A stretch of DNA of 64,000 bases from Latrodectus hesperus. Lineage: Eukaryota > Arthropoda > Arachnida > Araneae > Theridiidae. Positions 1 through 17,639 of this stretch are shown in pieces. Under the pieces are notes generated by a model. The model saw nothing but the letters and a program-made list of their open reading frames with translations, was not told the DNA's origin and ran no database searches. Location of the stretch: positions 73,017,890 through 73,081,889 of the forward strand of contig CM075850.1 in NCBI GenBank assembly GCA_037975125.1, given 5' to 3'. A program made the position numbers and the translations under genes. The stretch's first letter is position 1; every line of letters begins with the position of its first letter.

Positions 1-1630
1 AAATGTTCTTTGTTTCCAATTCAAACTACCGTCATTTCATTCATATTTACATTCATACGGAAACTAAACTTTTATTGTAGGAATTAAAAATGACAGCAGA
101 ACAGACGCTACGTGTCTATCAACTATCAAAAATTGATAGTAAATAAAAACAATAAAAATAAAGGAATCGAAATATCGAAGTATGTAAAAGCTCTTGATAT
201 AAATCAGTCAATATTTATATTATGTATTCAGTCAATATTTATATTTTGTCTACAAATTATCAAAATTAATTTTGTAAACTTTTGAAATGTGTGATTAAAA
301 CATTGCAATCATCATAAGAGGAAGTTCTTTTTTATAAAAAATTTATTAATAACTATAAAACCAATTGGCGTTATTTATTACCATTTGTATTCGTAAAAAA
401 GTGAATAAAAGTTATTAATTCTGAACAGTTAAAAAAGTTTTCAAAACTTGTTTCTTAAAAATTTCCAAAAAAATAAAGTCATAAAAATTTAGTGAACAAG
501 AAAAGTAGTATAAAAGTTTTAATCTCCCTCTTTTAAAAAAATTTGGAAAAATCAGCGAATATGGATTACCTATACACAATTTTCGTATGAGGGTAAAAAA
601 TCATACATAAAACTGAAATGGTAAGTTTAAATTTTTTTCGGTTTTTAAAAAATTAATTCAAGAAGTTGATTATCTGAGATAAATCTTATTTAAAAACTTT
701 TCTAAATAAAATCTGATTTTTTTTTTTTACTTTCATAGTAAAAACATAGTTTAAGAAAAATTATCGTCCCTTTTATTATTCTTATTATTTTACTTAATTT
801 CTAGGGTATTTTTCATTTATTTTTTTTATAATTTTCCTTGATTTTCGCATGTAAAATTTATTTGTTAACAATTAGATATTAAACTAATTTTGAATATATT
901 TTAAATTTCATTTAAAATATATCAATTAGATTAACAATAAACACTCATAATGATCTTAATAATTTTAATTTAAGCTATTCATGACTAATTAAATATATTT
1001 AAAGCGTTTTGATCCCTGTAAATTTATAAATTGAATGAAGTTCTCTAAGATATGAAAGTTATTTAAGTAATAATTTTAAGTATAAAAAAATTAGCTTACT
1101 TAACTCTTTCCTTACTTAAAACTTAAAATTTCATTATCGCATAAAAATTTTTTTTAATTTAAATTGAATTTATTTTGCACATGTTTCACTTGAATAATTA
1201 ATATTCTAAACGTTCTGAAAAAAGCTGTTGCAATTTAAATGCTTTCATTTTTAACGTAATCACTTATATCATTATATTATCCGTAATAAGCAATTTTGAT
1301 AAAATCACGCTTTTTGCATGTAAAAAAGAGAAATAAAATCAAATGAATTAATTTACAAAATGTAATAATCATTTCAATGACATTTGTTTAATACAAATTA
1401 AGTAGAGTAAAATGCATCAGAGACTTAATATTAAGGGAAATTATTAAAAATTACATCATATTTTTTTATATTATCAAGTATTGTAAAACATTGATAAATT
1501 TAATCTGACCGATTTTGATGATATGAGCCGTTTTTCAATAATATGATATCCACTGAAAGAAACTTGAAAAGTTATTTATTAACAAAATGCATAACAGAGA
1601 ATAATTTCATTAGAAGGCACGCCCGCCAGT
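1..1630. other. AT-rich non-coding stretch
   Basis: I see no supportable gene here. The sequence is AT-rich with homopolymer A/T runs and stop codons in all frames. A short tandem duplication with a 24-base period (two copies of a block beginning CAGTCAATATTTATATT) is at about 205-250. Confidence 0.6.
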
Positions 1631-1654
1631 TTCACGGGCCGTACTCCAGTGGAA

Positions 1655-2019
1655 AACGAGGCCCAGATAGCCAAGTGATTACGTCATCAACCTTCCATCC
1701 GGAAGGGTTGGGTTCGATTCCGAATGCCGCCAAAGACCCGCCAAGTACATGTAATATACGTAGAAACGAAAATTCTGTAGTCTCTCGTTCAGCAGTTACC
1801 ATGGGTGTAATGATCTGGAGAAAATTTCCACCCACTCCAGATCAAATTCAAAATTAAGGGAGTGGATCCTCTGGTGATGCCATCTATAGGAGGAGTCTCA
1901 GAGCAAGGACGTTCTTTCACCTTCGTGGTGCTATGATTAAACTTCTAACTTAATTTCGCCTAGCCCTCGGCTAGTGAGCTTGGCTTCTCCAAATGTCATA
2001 AGTAACAACAACAACAAAC
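1655..2019 (+). repeat. tRNA-derived SINE, family B, copy 1
   Basis: The head looks like a tRNA gene: a box-A-like stretch (ATAGCCAAGTGATTA) is followed about 45 bases later by a box-B-like GGGTTCGATTCC and then CGAATGCCGCC. The body is GC-richer than its surroundings and the unit ends in an (AAC)n tail at about 2002-2018. A second copy in the opposite orientation is at about 57862-58143. The two share the CGCTAAAGACC-like block, the ATGATCTGGAGAAAATTT block and the AGTGGATCCTCTG block. Shared internal structure, a pol III-type head and a simple tail are what define a SINE. Confidence 0.75.
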
Positions 2020-7990
<5,971 letters not shown>

Positions 7991-8014
7991 AACTTAACTG
8001 ACAACTCATTGGCA

Positions 8015-8260
8015 TGGCAGTCCCCATGGAGCCAAGGCCTACAGTATCCATATCTATTTTCTTGCTTGATTAAGGGCCCTGGGGTGCGAAGCATAAGTTT
8101 TGGTTAATTGATCAGCCTAACGTGAAAGTGTTTAGTTCCCAAGCATGCTTGGTTCTCAGATTTATAGACCCACTGAAGGGGTGAAAGGCTGAGTCGAACG
8201 TATCTAGCCTTATGACCAAACCTTGGATTCATTTCTTGAAAGCACAAAGAGCTGTCATTG
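8015..8260. repeat. Unclassified dispersed-repeat-like block
   Basis: About 245 bases with clearly higher GC than the flanks and no open frame. It has the texture of the other SINE-like blocks in the window, but I see no second copy here and no clear pol III boxes. The call rests on composition only. Confidence 0.35.
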
Positions 8261-8618
8261 TCAAAAGATTAATTTATGCTAATATCATTTTAAATAAAAT
8301 TCATATAGTTTTTACATCTTCGTTGCCATTTTATTCACTTAAAATTTATTTTTTGGTTAATTGACCTAAATTATTTTCAATTCATCATGATCACACTGTG
8401 GTTAGTATCATGCCAGTTCTTTTGTTTATGTAAAATAATTATTAGAAAGCTCTCTGAGTTCTTAATTCCCTTTCCTGTTCCATTACTTTTGATGGTTATC
8501 GAGTAATAGAATATTAAAATTTTTATGTTGACGGATAATGAGAGAAATTATTTTAAACTTTATGCTTGTATTAATTTTCAAAACAAAAGAAACTATGTAG
8601 TTTTCTTTTAACTTTCAG

Positions 8619-8741
8619 AGAAAGGCGAAGCGGTATCTCTGATCAGCGATTGGCCGAAATAGAAACTCTCATGGCTCTAGCAAAGCAAGGCAGTAACAAA
8701 CAACCAGACTACGGATATGGAATCATTGACCCACTCATTCT
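8619..8741 (+). CDS. Candidate internal coding exon A of a prohormone-like protein (unidentified)
   Basis: A 41-codon open block follows a good acceptor (polypyrimidine tract then TTTCAG) and runs into a donor-like CT|GTAAGC. The peptide is compositionally normal, unlike the Lys/Asn/Ile/Phe-rich random frames nearby. It begins with ERRSGISDQ, continues with an amphipathic LAEIETLMALAKQ stretch and ends GYGIIDPLI plus a split codon. If the downstream AG at 8619-8620 is used instead, the start reads xRRS in a Lys-Arg-Arg-like context. The apparent TAA stop (8743-8745) lies inside the GTAAGC donor, so the exon is probably internal. Both edges are phase 2 and the exon joins exon B (11298-11504) in frame. 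The basic RRS start suggests a prohormone cleavage site. The protein family is not recognised and no signal-peptide exon was found upstream. Confidence 0.5.
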
Positions 8742-9689
8742 GTAAGCATGGCAACAATCTTAATAGAATATTCAAAGTACATTGTTAGATAAAAAAAATA
8801 AGATAAAATTATATTTTTTGTAAGCTATACTATGTAAGAAATTAAGCAATTTTCAATAGATTATTTTCATTAATAATCAAATATTTCTCTGGAAATTAAA
8901 GGTCAAGCACTCCAGTTACCAAATTAACTAAAAATTATAGAAACAAATTAACTGTGCAAGACTAATAATTTGACTTTTTGAATACAATATGATAAAAAAA
9001 ATCATAAGAAAAATATTATTAAGTAGCTACAAAAGCTAAATTTTTTAAAGTAATTATATACATAACGCCATGAAATTTGCCTAATTTTCAGAGTAATTTG
9101 TTATATGGATATGTTAATTTGATAATATTACCTATTTTCGTAACCTTATCATCAAGATATATATATAAGCTTTAAAAAAAACTTTCAAATTTCTTCCACC
9201 GAAAGCACTATTAAATCAAATAAAATTTATGAAATAAAAGCGTAAAAATTCTTTAAGGTACTCTAAAAATTCCCAAGATCACATACCATTTCAATTTTAA
9301 AATAATTATTTTCTAGCCTTTCCATATATTTTTCACAAATCAATTTATATATATTTCTGCATGGCAAACAATTAAACTGAATTTATCCTAAATAAATCTA
9401 GCAAAAATGTAATAAAATGAATTTTCGTCAAAATTAAAAATTAAATATTTTAATTATTTGTGAAATTTTCACTCATTTCCTACACATTACAACTTTTTGA
9501 AATTTTAAATCAAACGAAGAAATAGTTAAACACAAAGTGACATGTCAGATGCTTTTGAAAACATTTTAAATAAACAAATTAAGTTATTTTTAAAATTTTT
9601 TCTTTTAGCACTAAAACAATTATATCCAGATAGAAAATTCATGAATTAAAACCAAGAAAGTACGGTGTTATGAAAAGTTTAAAACGTAG

Positions 9690-10050
9690 CTGAAAGAGCA
9701 TGTGTCACGTTTTTGTATGGCACTGAGCTCCAGAGACTCAATAGCTTCACGGCATTTCCTGTTAAGATCAGCAAAGTCTGCGTCATTTGCCATGGGCAGT
9801 GATTGAGAGGGTGAACACATTATTCCTCACTGGGTAGCTGGAGCTTCATGAGTTGAGGATGTGTATCTGGGACATCCAAACTTTTTTCATTAATTTGGCG
9901 TGAATTAGGAGAGGAAGATACCAACTCAGGTGTGACCTCTCCACTTACTGTGGCTCAAAATAACGAAGTACTTAGTAATAAGCGAATACTCCAAACCCGT
10001 TAGCCTTAAGAAACAATGCGAGGCTCATCTGCACCACTATGTATGTATGG
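9690..10050 (+). repeat. SINE with 5S-rRNA-like segment, family C, copy 1
   Basis: The block contains GTTAAGATCAGCAAAGT, then GGGCAGTGATTGAGAGGGTGA. This order resembles the internal promoter half of 5S rRNA (TTAAGCA... CAGT.ATTGG.TGGGTGACC). It continues with a distinctive segment (ACCAACTCAGGTGTGACCTC) of a type I recall from spider repeats. A second, diverged copy lies in the same orientation at 14110-14440. A 5S-derived (SINE3-type) origin is an inference from this short similarity. Confidence 0.65.
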
Positions 10051-10059
10051 CACTTGTCT

Positions 10060-11290
10060 TTCTTTGTATGTTCATATAATTCAAATAGAAGTATTGATCA
10101 CATGTAAATATATATTTATTTAAAACGATAATTATTGATGAAGCCTTATTCATAAATAAAATATTCCAACAAAATTTACATAAATTTCAAAGCTAATTTT
10201 GCGCTATGAAAGTTTATTGATGGACAACTATCTAAATATTCTATATAGATTGAACTTTTTTATTCACTCACAGAAAAGAGAATGATACCCATAAATATTT
10301 CATCCAACTAGGTTATCCTCTTTAATTTCGAACCACTGAAAGATAAAATTCTATGCCTATAATAACACAAAATACTCTATTTTAAAATAAAATTTTCTAG
10401 TTATTTTTTTTACTTTTAAAACTGTGTTCCTGCATCTTAAATTTTTTTTAATGAAAATAATGTCTTGTTTAAATAATCAGTTGAAAAATGATTCGAGAGA
10501 AATTTTGTAGCGTTCATAATTCAAAAATTACTTAAGAGATTCTAAAAAAAATCCTTTAACTTCCAGAATTTTTTTATTTACTTCAAATTTATAAATAGTA
10601 ATATAAATTTATAAATATTAAAATTAAAATACCATTATTTACCTCAAATTAATTTTTAAACTCATATATATGTCTCATTATATGAAGTCAATCATATAAA
10701 ACAAGAACAAAAATCATTTATATATTAATTACAATAAAAAAAGATCATCAAATTAGTTATATCTATATGACTTCCCAAATTATTTCAATGCACCTCAAAA
10801 AATTCAAATCAATGATTTATAAATAAATTAACATGAGAATTTTCCAAATATTTATAAGTAATATAAATAATAAATTTTAACTTTCGTATTTCAATATTAG
10901 AAAATAAATAACTAGAATATTAGAAAGAACATTAGAAAATATATGGCAAGTATATTTGTATTCCAGTGCTATGTATTCTTTTTTACAGCCAAAAACAAAA
11001 CTTGCCAAGTAATTTCAAATGGCAGGTTTATTTTCGGTTGGAAAATTTCAATTTTTCGACATTGTTTTAAAAAACATTCTCAGCAAAATAATTCGCGAAT
11101 ATTCTTCTGAGGGACTAGGAACATGATATATATACCACGACGAGTTTATAAGAGTTTATACATGAAAACTGTTAGGTTTAACAGTAAGAGACATATCTGA
11201 TGCTTCTATTTTTCGGTATAATTTTTAAATGCATTTCAAATAATAATTTTGACTTTGTTTCTTACATCTTTTTTGTGTCTTCCTTGTCGT
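10060..11290. other. AT-rich intronic/intergenic stretch between candidate exons A and B
   Basis: No gene or named repeat can be supported. If exons A and B belong together, this is part of their 2.56-kb intron. Confidence 0.45.
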
Positions 11291-11297
11291 CATTCAG

Positions 11298-11504
11298 TGG
11301 CAAGAGGAAGCGAAGTTACGATATGGAAAGTTCAAACCAGCTCGAAGATTTCCCCCTGGATATTTTCCATGAAGCAAGAGCAAAATACCCGTCAAACAGA
11401 TACGAGTCCTTAATGCATCCTTACCGATTTCCAGAAAGACTTTTTCGATTTCGAACGAATGACTTGGAAAACAGGGATTTACAAGTCAATGATGATACTG
11501 CCAA
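11298..11504 (+). CDS. Candidate internal coding exon B of a prohormone-like protein (unidentified)
   Basis: A 69-codon open block is preceded by a strong acceptor (TTTTGTGTCTTCC...CATTCAG) and followed by a strong donor, GCCAA|GTAAGTG. As in exon A, the in-frame TAA overlaps the donor, so read-through by splicing is likely. The peptide starts xGKRKRSYDM, a glycine plus tetrabasic run typical of an amidation/cleavage site. It then has an acidic spacer (NQLEDFPLDIFHEA) and a Tyr/Arg/Phe-rich section (HPYRFPERLFRFRTNDL). Both edges are phase 2. With exon A the split codon CT|T gives Leu before GKRKRS. There are no cysteines. The composition is unlike the AT-rich background, which supports real coding. 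The hormone family cannot be named. If unspliced, the exon would terminate at 11506-11508. Confidence 0.55.
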
Positions 11505-13800
11505 GTAAGTGTGTTTTATTATTTTTTCAAAAAAAAAATAATAATAATAAGATTTGAAAGGAATATTTCTCATAGGAATCGTTTTCGTTTCGGGTATTGT
11601 TCCACGAAACAAATTATTTTCTAGAACTTTTTGTAGTTTGTTCCTATTGAAAGAAAAATTTGAATAATCGAATTATGAGAGAAAACAAGAAGAATATGTA
11701 GCCAAAAAGAATAATTTGATTTGTAATATAAATCTATACAATCGTGATAGATTAAATGAAAATATAAAAGAACGAATCAAGTATTTTAAAGAGAAGAAAT
11801 CAAATATAAGAGAACAAATCAGTAAATTAAAAAAGAACCAAATATAATCGTGGTTTTGGATAAATATCAAGGCAAAACAGATGATTTCTGATAGATACAC
11901 AAAAAGATACAAAGGGAATTCATAGAAAACTAAGAATAATTGCTTTCTGCATGGATTTATCTTCACTAAATGAAATAATAAATTATTTTTTGTTAAAGAA
12001 ATTTCTGTCCAAGCATTTATTCACAACAAAAAGTTTCATTTTAAAATACGAAGTTAATAGAATGTTTACAATATGCATATTGTAAATTGATAAAAAATTC
12101 GAAACAACATTATTGTAACTTAGTATTGCTTTTTCTGTATATCAATATAAATAAAATTTTAAAATCATTTTTTGTACCCTCAATATCGCCATATCGCCTT
12201 ATAACAGGAAATTGTTTTGTTTTTACAATCATTTGATTGCTGATGATTATTTCTGGTTGTTTTTTTTTGCAGCATAAACACTAAAACTGATTTCATCTCT
12301 GCTGTGCTGAAAAACGCTTTCATGATTTTCTTTCAAATATATATTGAATGTTGGAATTCTATCTTTTTCTTTAAAAAATTCGGAATTACTGTGTTTTGAA
12401 ATACCAATATTATACATTTTTATTTCCCTCGTAATTATTGGCTACTTCAAATACTTGGTACTTCCGTAAGGTAATCTGTTACGTTTAACACATCGTATGA
12501 GGCATTGCTCTAAACATTGCTACATTACATTTAATTGTTAGTGATATAGGTTTAAACGTGAAGGGAAATTTTCAGTTTAGATTTCTCTATTCTATGTTGT
12601 TGTTGTCTTGAACCAGCTAGGATGGCATTACGGGATGCGTTGCTCCACTTTACCAACTGAACCATATTTTGATGTGAAGTCCGACTCTCTGTTCTATTCC
12701 ATTCATAGTATGCTTATAAATATCGTTATTCACGACTGGTTACATTTTTCTGTTGTTTATGTTTTTTAATTTTACTAACAGTATTAGGCTGATTGGAATT
12801 ATTAACGCTGCATTTCCTTTATCAATAATTAATTTATTATATTTATTTTAACGCATGTATTTATCAATATTGAAATTATAATGTGTAAATATTCTCATCT
12901 ACATTCAGTCGCACATTTTCCCTCGTTAGTTCTTCTTTTTATCATCAGTAACAAATTTAAGCTGATTGGAATTGTAAGCATATTTTTCTTATCAATACTT
13001 CCTTTCAACATATATTATTGAGGTTGAAATTATTCCCTTCAAATATCCTTATCTTCGATTACTCTTTTATATATTATTTTTTATTTTTAAGTTTAATATA
13101 TCTTAATTATTTTTTTTAGATAACATCAAACATTTTTATAGATTTTCATTTAGTTTCGTAGATGACATTAAATTGATTTCATTTATTAACATCAAATTAT
13201 TCTTTAATTTTCTTCATATATTTAGTAATATTAAAAATCTAAAGATTGTATTTTTATACATTATACTTCTTCAGATTCATTGGACTTTTGCTGGAACTGA
13301 TCAAGAAATATGCAAAGCTTTGATGTTTAACAATTTAATTTGAAAATCAAAATATATATTTTATTTTCATTCATCATTTATTATTAGAATCGCATTCTTT
13401 TAAAATTAATTGTGATTTCTAATGGGTTAATTTCTATCCTTATATATTATGAATTTAAAAAAAGACATTCCACATTCTAAATATTTTAAAAACTTTTGCC
13501 TGCTAAAATTTCTAGAAAACACTCTATAAAAAAAGAAATCAACAAAAATATTACATCTATTCATGAATCTCTTGAAAGACGTTAGTAAATGTAAATTATT
13601 AAGCAAATTGCATTATATGAAATTCAAAAAATGTAATGTAGAGAATGGTAGGATTTGGATTTTTAACAACGTAAAATGAACTATTTAATAATGAACCAGT
13701 CCAAACCAACTACTATTCCAAAAAAAAAAATAATGAAGAAGTGTGAGCTTGAGCCGTTGTGAGCCTCATATAAAAAATTCATTCATAAGTATTAAATATG
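11505..13800. other. AT-rich stretch with one possible third exon
   Basis: Mostly featureless AT-rich DNA. One item stands out: a strong acceptor (GGTTGTTTTTTTTTGCAG, ending 12272) is followed by a frame that stays open, in phase with exon B, until TGA at 12397-12399. Its peptide is Phe/Ile-rich and could be chance, so I do not call it as a gene. A GC-richer fragment at about 12595-12700 may be a repeat remnant. Confidence 0.35.
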
Positions 13801-13834
13801 TTTTACATAGTCACTTAGTAATAAAACTGCGTTT

Positions 13835-14000
13835 GGAAGGCAGTTTCGAAATGGAAGGATGTAGTTGCCAGACTTGATACTATTGGACAACGAAAGATGA
13901 ATGTTGTGTTGCTACCCTCTGCATCCATATCAGCCAGATTAGGTTCTTGGAATTTTTTTTTGGGTTGTCTCACCTTACAAGAATTGTACATTGTTAAACT
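13835..14000 (+). repeat. Dispersed repeat D, copy 1
   Basis: Shares a recognisable block with the reverse strand of 17130-17290. Conceptual translations of the two align around LLPSAS...G.(W/R)(N/E)FF, in opposite genomic orientations. This is most likely a repeat fragment, not a gene. Family unknown. Confidence 0.45.
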
Positions 14001-14109
14001 CTCAGCAACACAATGTAAAGATCTAATGATAAATATACTCGTCATATCATATGCAATGCTCCTGAAATTTTCAACTTTTAGACCAGCCTTAATGTTTTAC
14101 TGTTGAAAC

Positions 14110-14440
14110 GAAATGAAGCTTTAGTAACTCAGTCCCTTCACGCCGTTTCCCGTTAAGATCAGCAAAGTGAAGCATTATTTGCTGCGGGCAATGATTGGGA
14201 GGATGACCACATTCGCTCCCTCACGGAGTTGCTGGAGCTCCATGATTTCGGGACATGTCCACATTGATCTGGGACGTCCAAAGTCCATTCGGTGATGTGG
14301 AGAAGAGGGTGCCAGCTCAAGTGTGACCTCGCCACCTAACCATGGTTCAAAATTACAAGGCACATGGTGATAGGCGAATATTCCAAAAAAAACGTTGACC
14401 TTAAGATACAGTTTGGAGTTCACCTGCTCCGCTATATATG
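14110..14440 (+). repeat. SINE with 5S-rRNA-like segment, family C, copy 2
   Basis: Diverged copy of the repeat at 9690-10050, in the same order: TTTCCCGTTAAGATCAGCA, then GGGCAATGATTGGGAGGATGACCAC, then TGCCAGCTCAAGTGTGACCTC, then GTTCAAAATTACAAGG. The GGGCAATGATTGGGAGGATGACC portion is the most 5S-like segment in the window. Confidence 0.65.
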
Positions 14441-14491
14441 TTTGTTGAAAAGAGAGCTAATTAAATCTCAATCACACTTAGCATTAGACAT

Positions 14492-14571
14492 GGATTAAAA
14501 TGTGAAACCTATAAAATTGTTGGTAACAAGTCATGGGATCAATGTATCGGATTGTAATCCGATATGGATTA
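14492..14571. promoter_or_regulatory. Palindrome within a cluster of GGATTA/TAATCC motifs
   Basis: A perfect 9-base inverted repeat with a 2-base spacer (TATCGGATTGTAATCCGATA, 14545-14564) lies between two further GGATTA motifs (14492-14497 and 14566-14571). GGATTA/TAATCC is the known core of Bicoid/Otx-class (K50) homeodomain sites. A regulatory role is inference only. Confidence 0.25.
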
Positions 14572-14599
14572 ACTTTAATCGTGACTTAACTCTGATCTA

Positions 14600-16880
14600 T
14601 ATTTCAAGAAAGCGTGAATATAATTAGTATATTATATTAGCGTCATTGTGAATCAGGCAACAAATTGTATACTTATTAATATTTTTAAAAAAAACTTTTA
14701 TAAATATATAGATGGGATAAAAACATTTTCTCTTCATAGACATATTAAGAAAAGGCATTTTGGATTTTGCCACATATAACTAAAGAGAACGGTAAAAAAA
14801 CTTTTATGTTTATTCTTTGCCATATTTAGCTATAAGCGGGAAAAATAGCTTCTTGGCGTGTTATACAATCATTTATCTGCACATTATTATCTCGTAAAAT
14901 GTTATGAGAATATTGATTCTTCTGAAGGAGATAGAACTGCCAGTGCCAATATTCTTATTCATTTCACCATTTTTGTAGCTTATAATAAAATGATTGTACT
15001 ACGAGAATCATTAAAGACAAGGCCACAATTTATCAACTCGTAGGAATACACTTATCTCATGTTCTTCAAAGCTATTTACAGAGTCTGATAGTGGCTTGAA
15101 CCAACAATTTAGGATTTTTTTCTAAATATTTTCTGATCAATTCTCCTCATTGTACTTCTATTTTCCTAAAGATAAACAAAAAATATTGAAATATTTAATT
15201 TTTTCCAAGATTACTATCTAAAATAAAAAATCGATCTCGTAATGGCAAACTTGCATACCAAATGTTTTTCCCTTCTCTAATTAAGTTTTTTTTATTCGTT
15301 AAAATACGAAAGATATATGCAGTCGAAACGTGTCATAACGAATAGACAAATAGAACGTTATAACGAATAACGAAGAGACTATTTCAAAAATTTCCATATT
15401 ACTGATGCTCTCTAAATAAAAATTACTGTGTAAAATTATTAAAATAATTTCTGATAGTAATTGCAAACATTAATGTAAATTAATTCAAATAATAGTTAAA
15501 AAAATCTTCTAATAACATACTTTTGCAAATAATAACATAAATGAAATAATTAAATAATATGATGATTCAATTTTTTTTAAAATTCTATTCTAGTAAATTA
15601 AATTATTTTTATTAGTTTAATTTTTTTCTTAGGTTTAGCCCTTTCTTAATCAAAATGATCTAAATGAACTTGAAAAAATTCGAATATAACATTAAAAATA
15701 TCCTTTAAGTGCATAATTATTTTTCTGAGAAATCGTTAAAATAGTTTTAAAATTATGTACTGATAATATTAGAAAATGAAATAATTAATTAGTCTACTCT
15801 GATTCTTAGATTCTTGAAACAAATGAAATTAGGTAGAAATTAAGGGAAAATTATTCCTTTAATAATTCAGAATAGTTAACATATGCTATATGCTATTCTT
15901 AATTATTTTACCCAAGATAATTAAGATTATATTCATATAATAGAAGTATAATTGAATTACTTTTGATAAAAAAAATTCCTTTATTTAAATTTGCCTCAAA
16001 AATATACCCCTTTATCATTCATACAGCAAGGTAAAAAAATTTGATTAATTTAAAATTTATAAATTCTACATTTTTTACTAATCATTAGAAAATAAAAAGT
16101 TAACTTTTGATGTTTATCTATTAAAAAGTAGAAACTTGTTAAAAAAATTTTTCAGGGGTTCATATTTTCCTCAATACATCACACTTCGAATTGTAGGAAT
16201 TGTAACTATCTTTTTATCATAAAAGTCTATCTAATTTAATTTATATTTTGTATATAAAAGGAACATATCATCAATAAATCGAACGTTATTATGTTATTTA
16301 GATACAACTTCACAGAAAAAGAAAACGGTACATAATAAATATTTGTTGACCATAAGTATCATTTCTTTGAACATAAGTATTATTTCGTTGTTGACCAAAA
16401 TCTTCATTTGTAATATTTTAGTTAAGAAAGTAAAAATTGAAACTAATTAAAAAAGTTAAATTTATAAAATGTTTATTTGTTTACTACTATAGAGTTTTAT
16501 TTATTGAGAAGATTCATTAAAAGCGATCAAATTATGGGTTAAGTAAAATCTATCTTTGAGAAATTTAATGCAATCGGAGAATTTGCTGTAATTCATATTC
16601 GTTACACAATGATGACTGACTATCATTTTGATAGTGAGAATACTCGAAACCTTAAATGCTTCAACCATTTTAATTTGAGATTTGAAAATTCAAAACCTAT
16701 CTTACATTCTTTTATTTAAATATTTAGAATGTTAAGTCAAAAATTAATATACTTAAGTTAATGAGGACAAACTATTTATCATTTAATATTCACATTTTTA
16801 TTCTACTATGAACACATTACAGAACGTTATATTATTTTTTTTCAGCTTGGACTGAAGATAATTATTTCAAACTTCATATT
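14600..16880. other. AT-rich non-coding stretch
   Basis: No gene or named repeat seen. The short open frame at 14858-15043 has no supporting features. Confidence 0.5.
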
Positions 16881-16886
16881 TATGCA

Positions 16887-17630
16887 TACTGGGTTGTTTG
16901 AAAAGTTCTTGCCACCTTTCAATTAGCGACAAAAAAATTAGATCTGAATACATCTGAATGATTGGAATCAAATGAGGGGCGTATATATTCTAAAAGAGGT
17001 TGCTTCAGGCATATTATTAGAAAATTTGAATATGATGCATTATTTTTTGCTAGTTTTATGTGAATTGAATATAAAAACAAAAATACTATATAGGCATTTA
17101 ATATTTTTCTAAGGCAAAAATGCCATGTCAAGGGATCCAACACAAAGGACATTTCAAAGTCCTTCTTCATGTATCGTAAGGAAGGGAACCAAAAAAACTC
17201 CCTAGCTCCCACCCCAACTAACATGCATGCAGAAGGCAGAAATGCAACATCTTTCATCTGAGACTGGGAATGAAATCTGCAGAGCTACTAACAAGGATAT
17301 GATGAACACTTTTTGTGGAGATTCAAACAAAAACCGTTTTGATTATACGTTTTCCACGATTTAACGGGAAAAAATCTGATCTGATAGATTGCATTCTCAT
17401 TTAGAAGTCGACTATAAACGAAATAAGACATCATTTTTGAAGAACGTAATGACAAAGGTTGAGAAGGTTGGTTGGATTTATAAACATTTCACGTGAAAAA
17501 GACTTTGAGAAAGATACTAGAATTTTGGCTACAAATAGGAGAAGTTATGGCAGGATGAACTTTTAATGTTACCTGAAAGGAAGATAATGGTTATGGAATT
17601 GAATAACCGTTATTTAATTTAGAAAAATGC
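16887..17630 (+). pseudogene. Decayed mariner-like transposon (interrupted)
   Basis: The left end (ACTGGGTTGTTTGAAAAGTTC) resembles mariner terminal inverted repeats. The right part (about 17490-17610) encodes a broken version of the mariner transposase C-terminus: ...WQDELLMLPERK.MVMELNNRYLI, comparable to the family's usual GIMKLPERWQKV...NG.Y. Between them lies unrelated repeat D sequence in reverse orientation (about 17130-17290). The transposase is shifted and mostly deleted, so the element is inactive. Confidence 0.5.
17130..17290 (-). repeat. Dispersed repeat D, copy 2
   Basis: Reverse-orientation counterpart of 13835-14000. It appears to sit inside the mariner fossil, which would make it a later insertion. 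Confidence 0.4.
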
Positions 17631-17639
17631 ATACTAAAA

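Noticed and set aside
1543..1857. 104-codon open frame
   Set aside because: It runs through the tRNA-derived SINE at 1655-2019 and reflects the repeat, not a gene.
14545..14564. Restriction-like or transposon-end palindrome
   Set aside because: No matching inverted end or target duplication was found nearby. Kept only as a possible regulatory motif.
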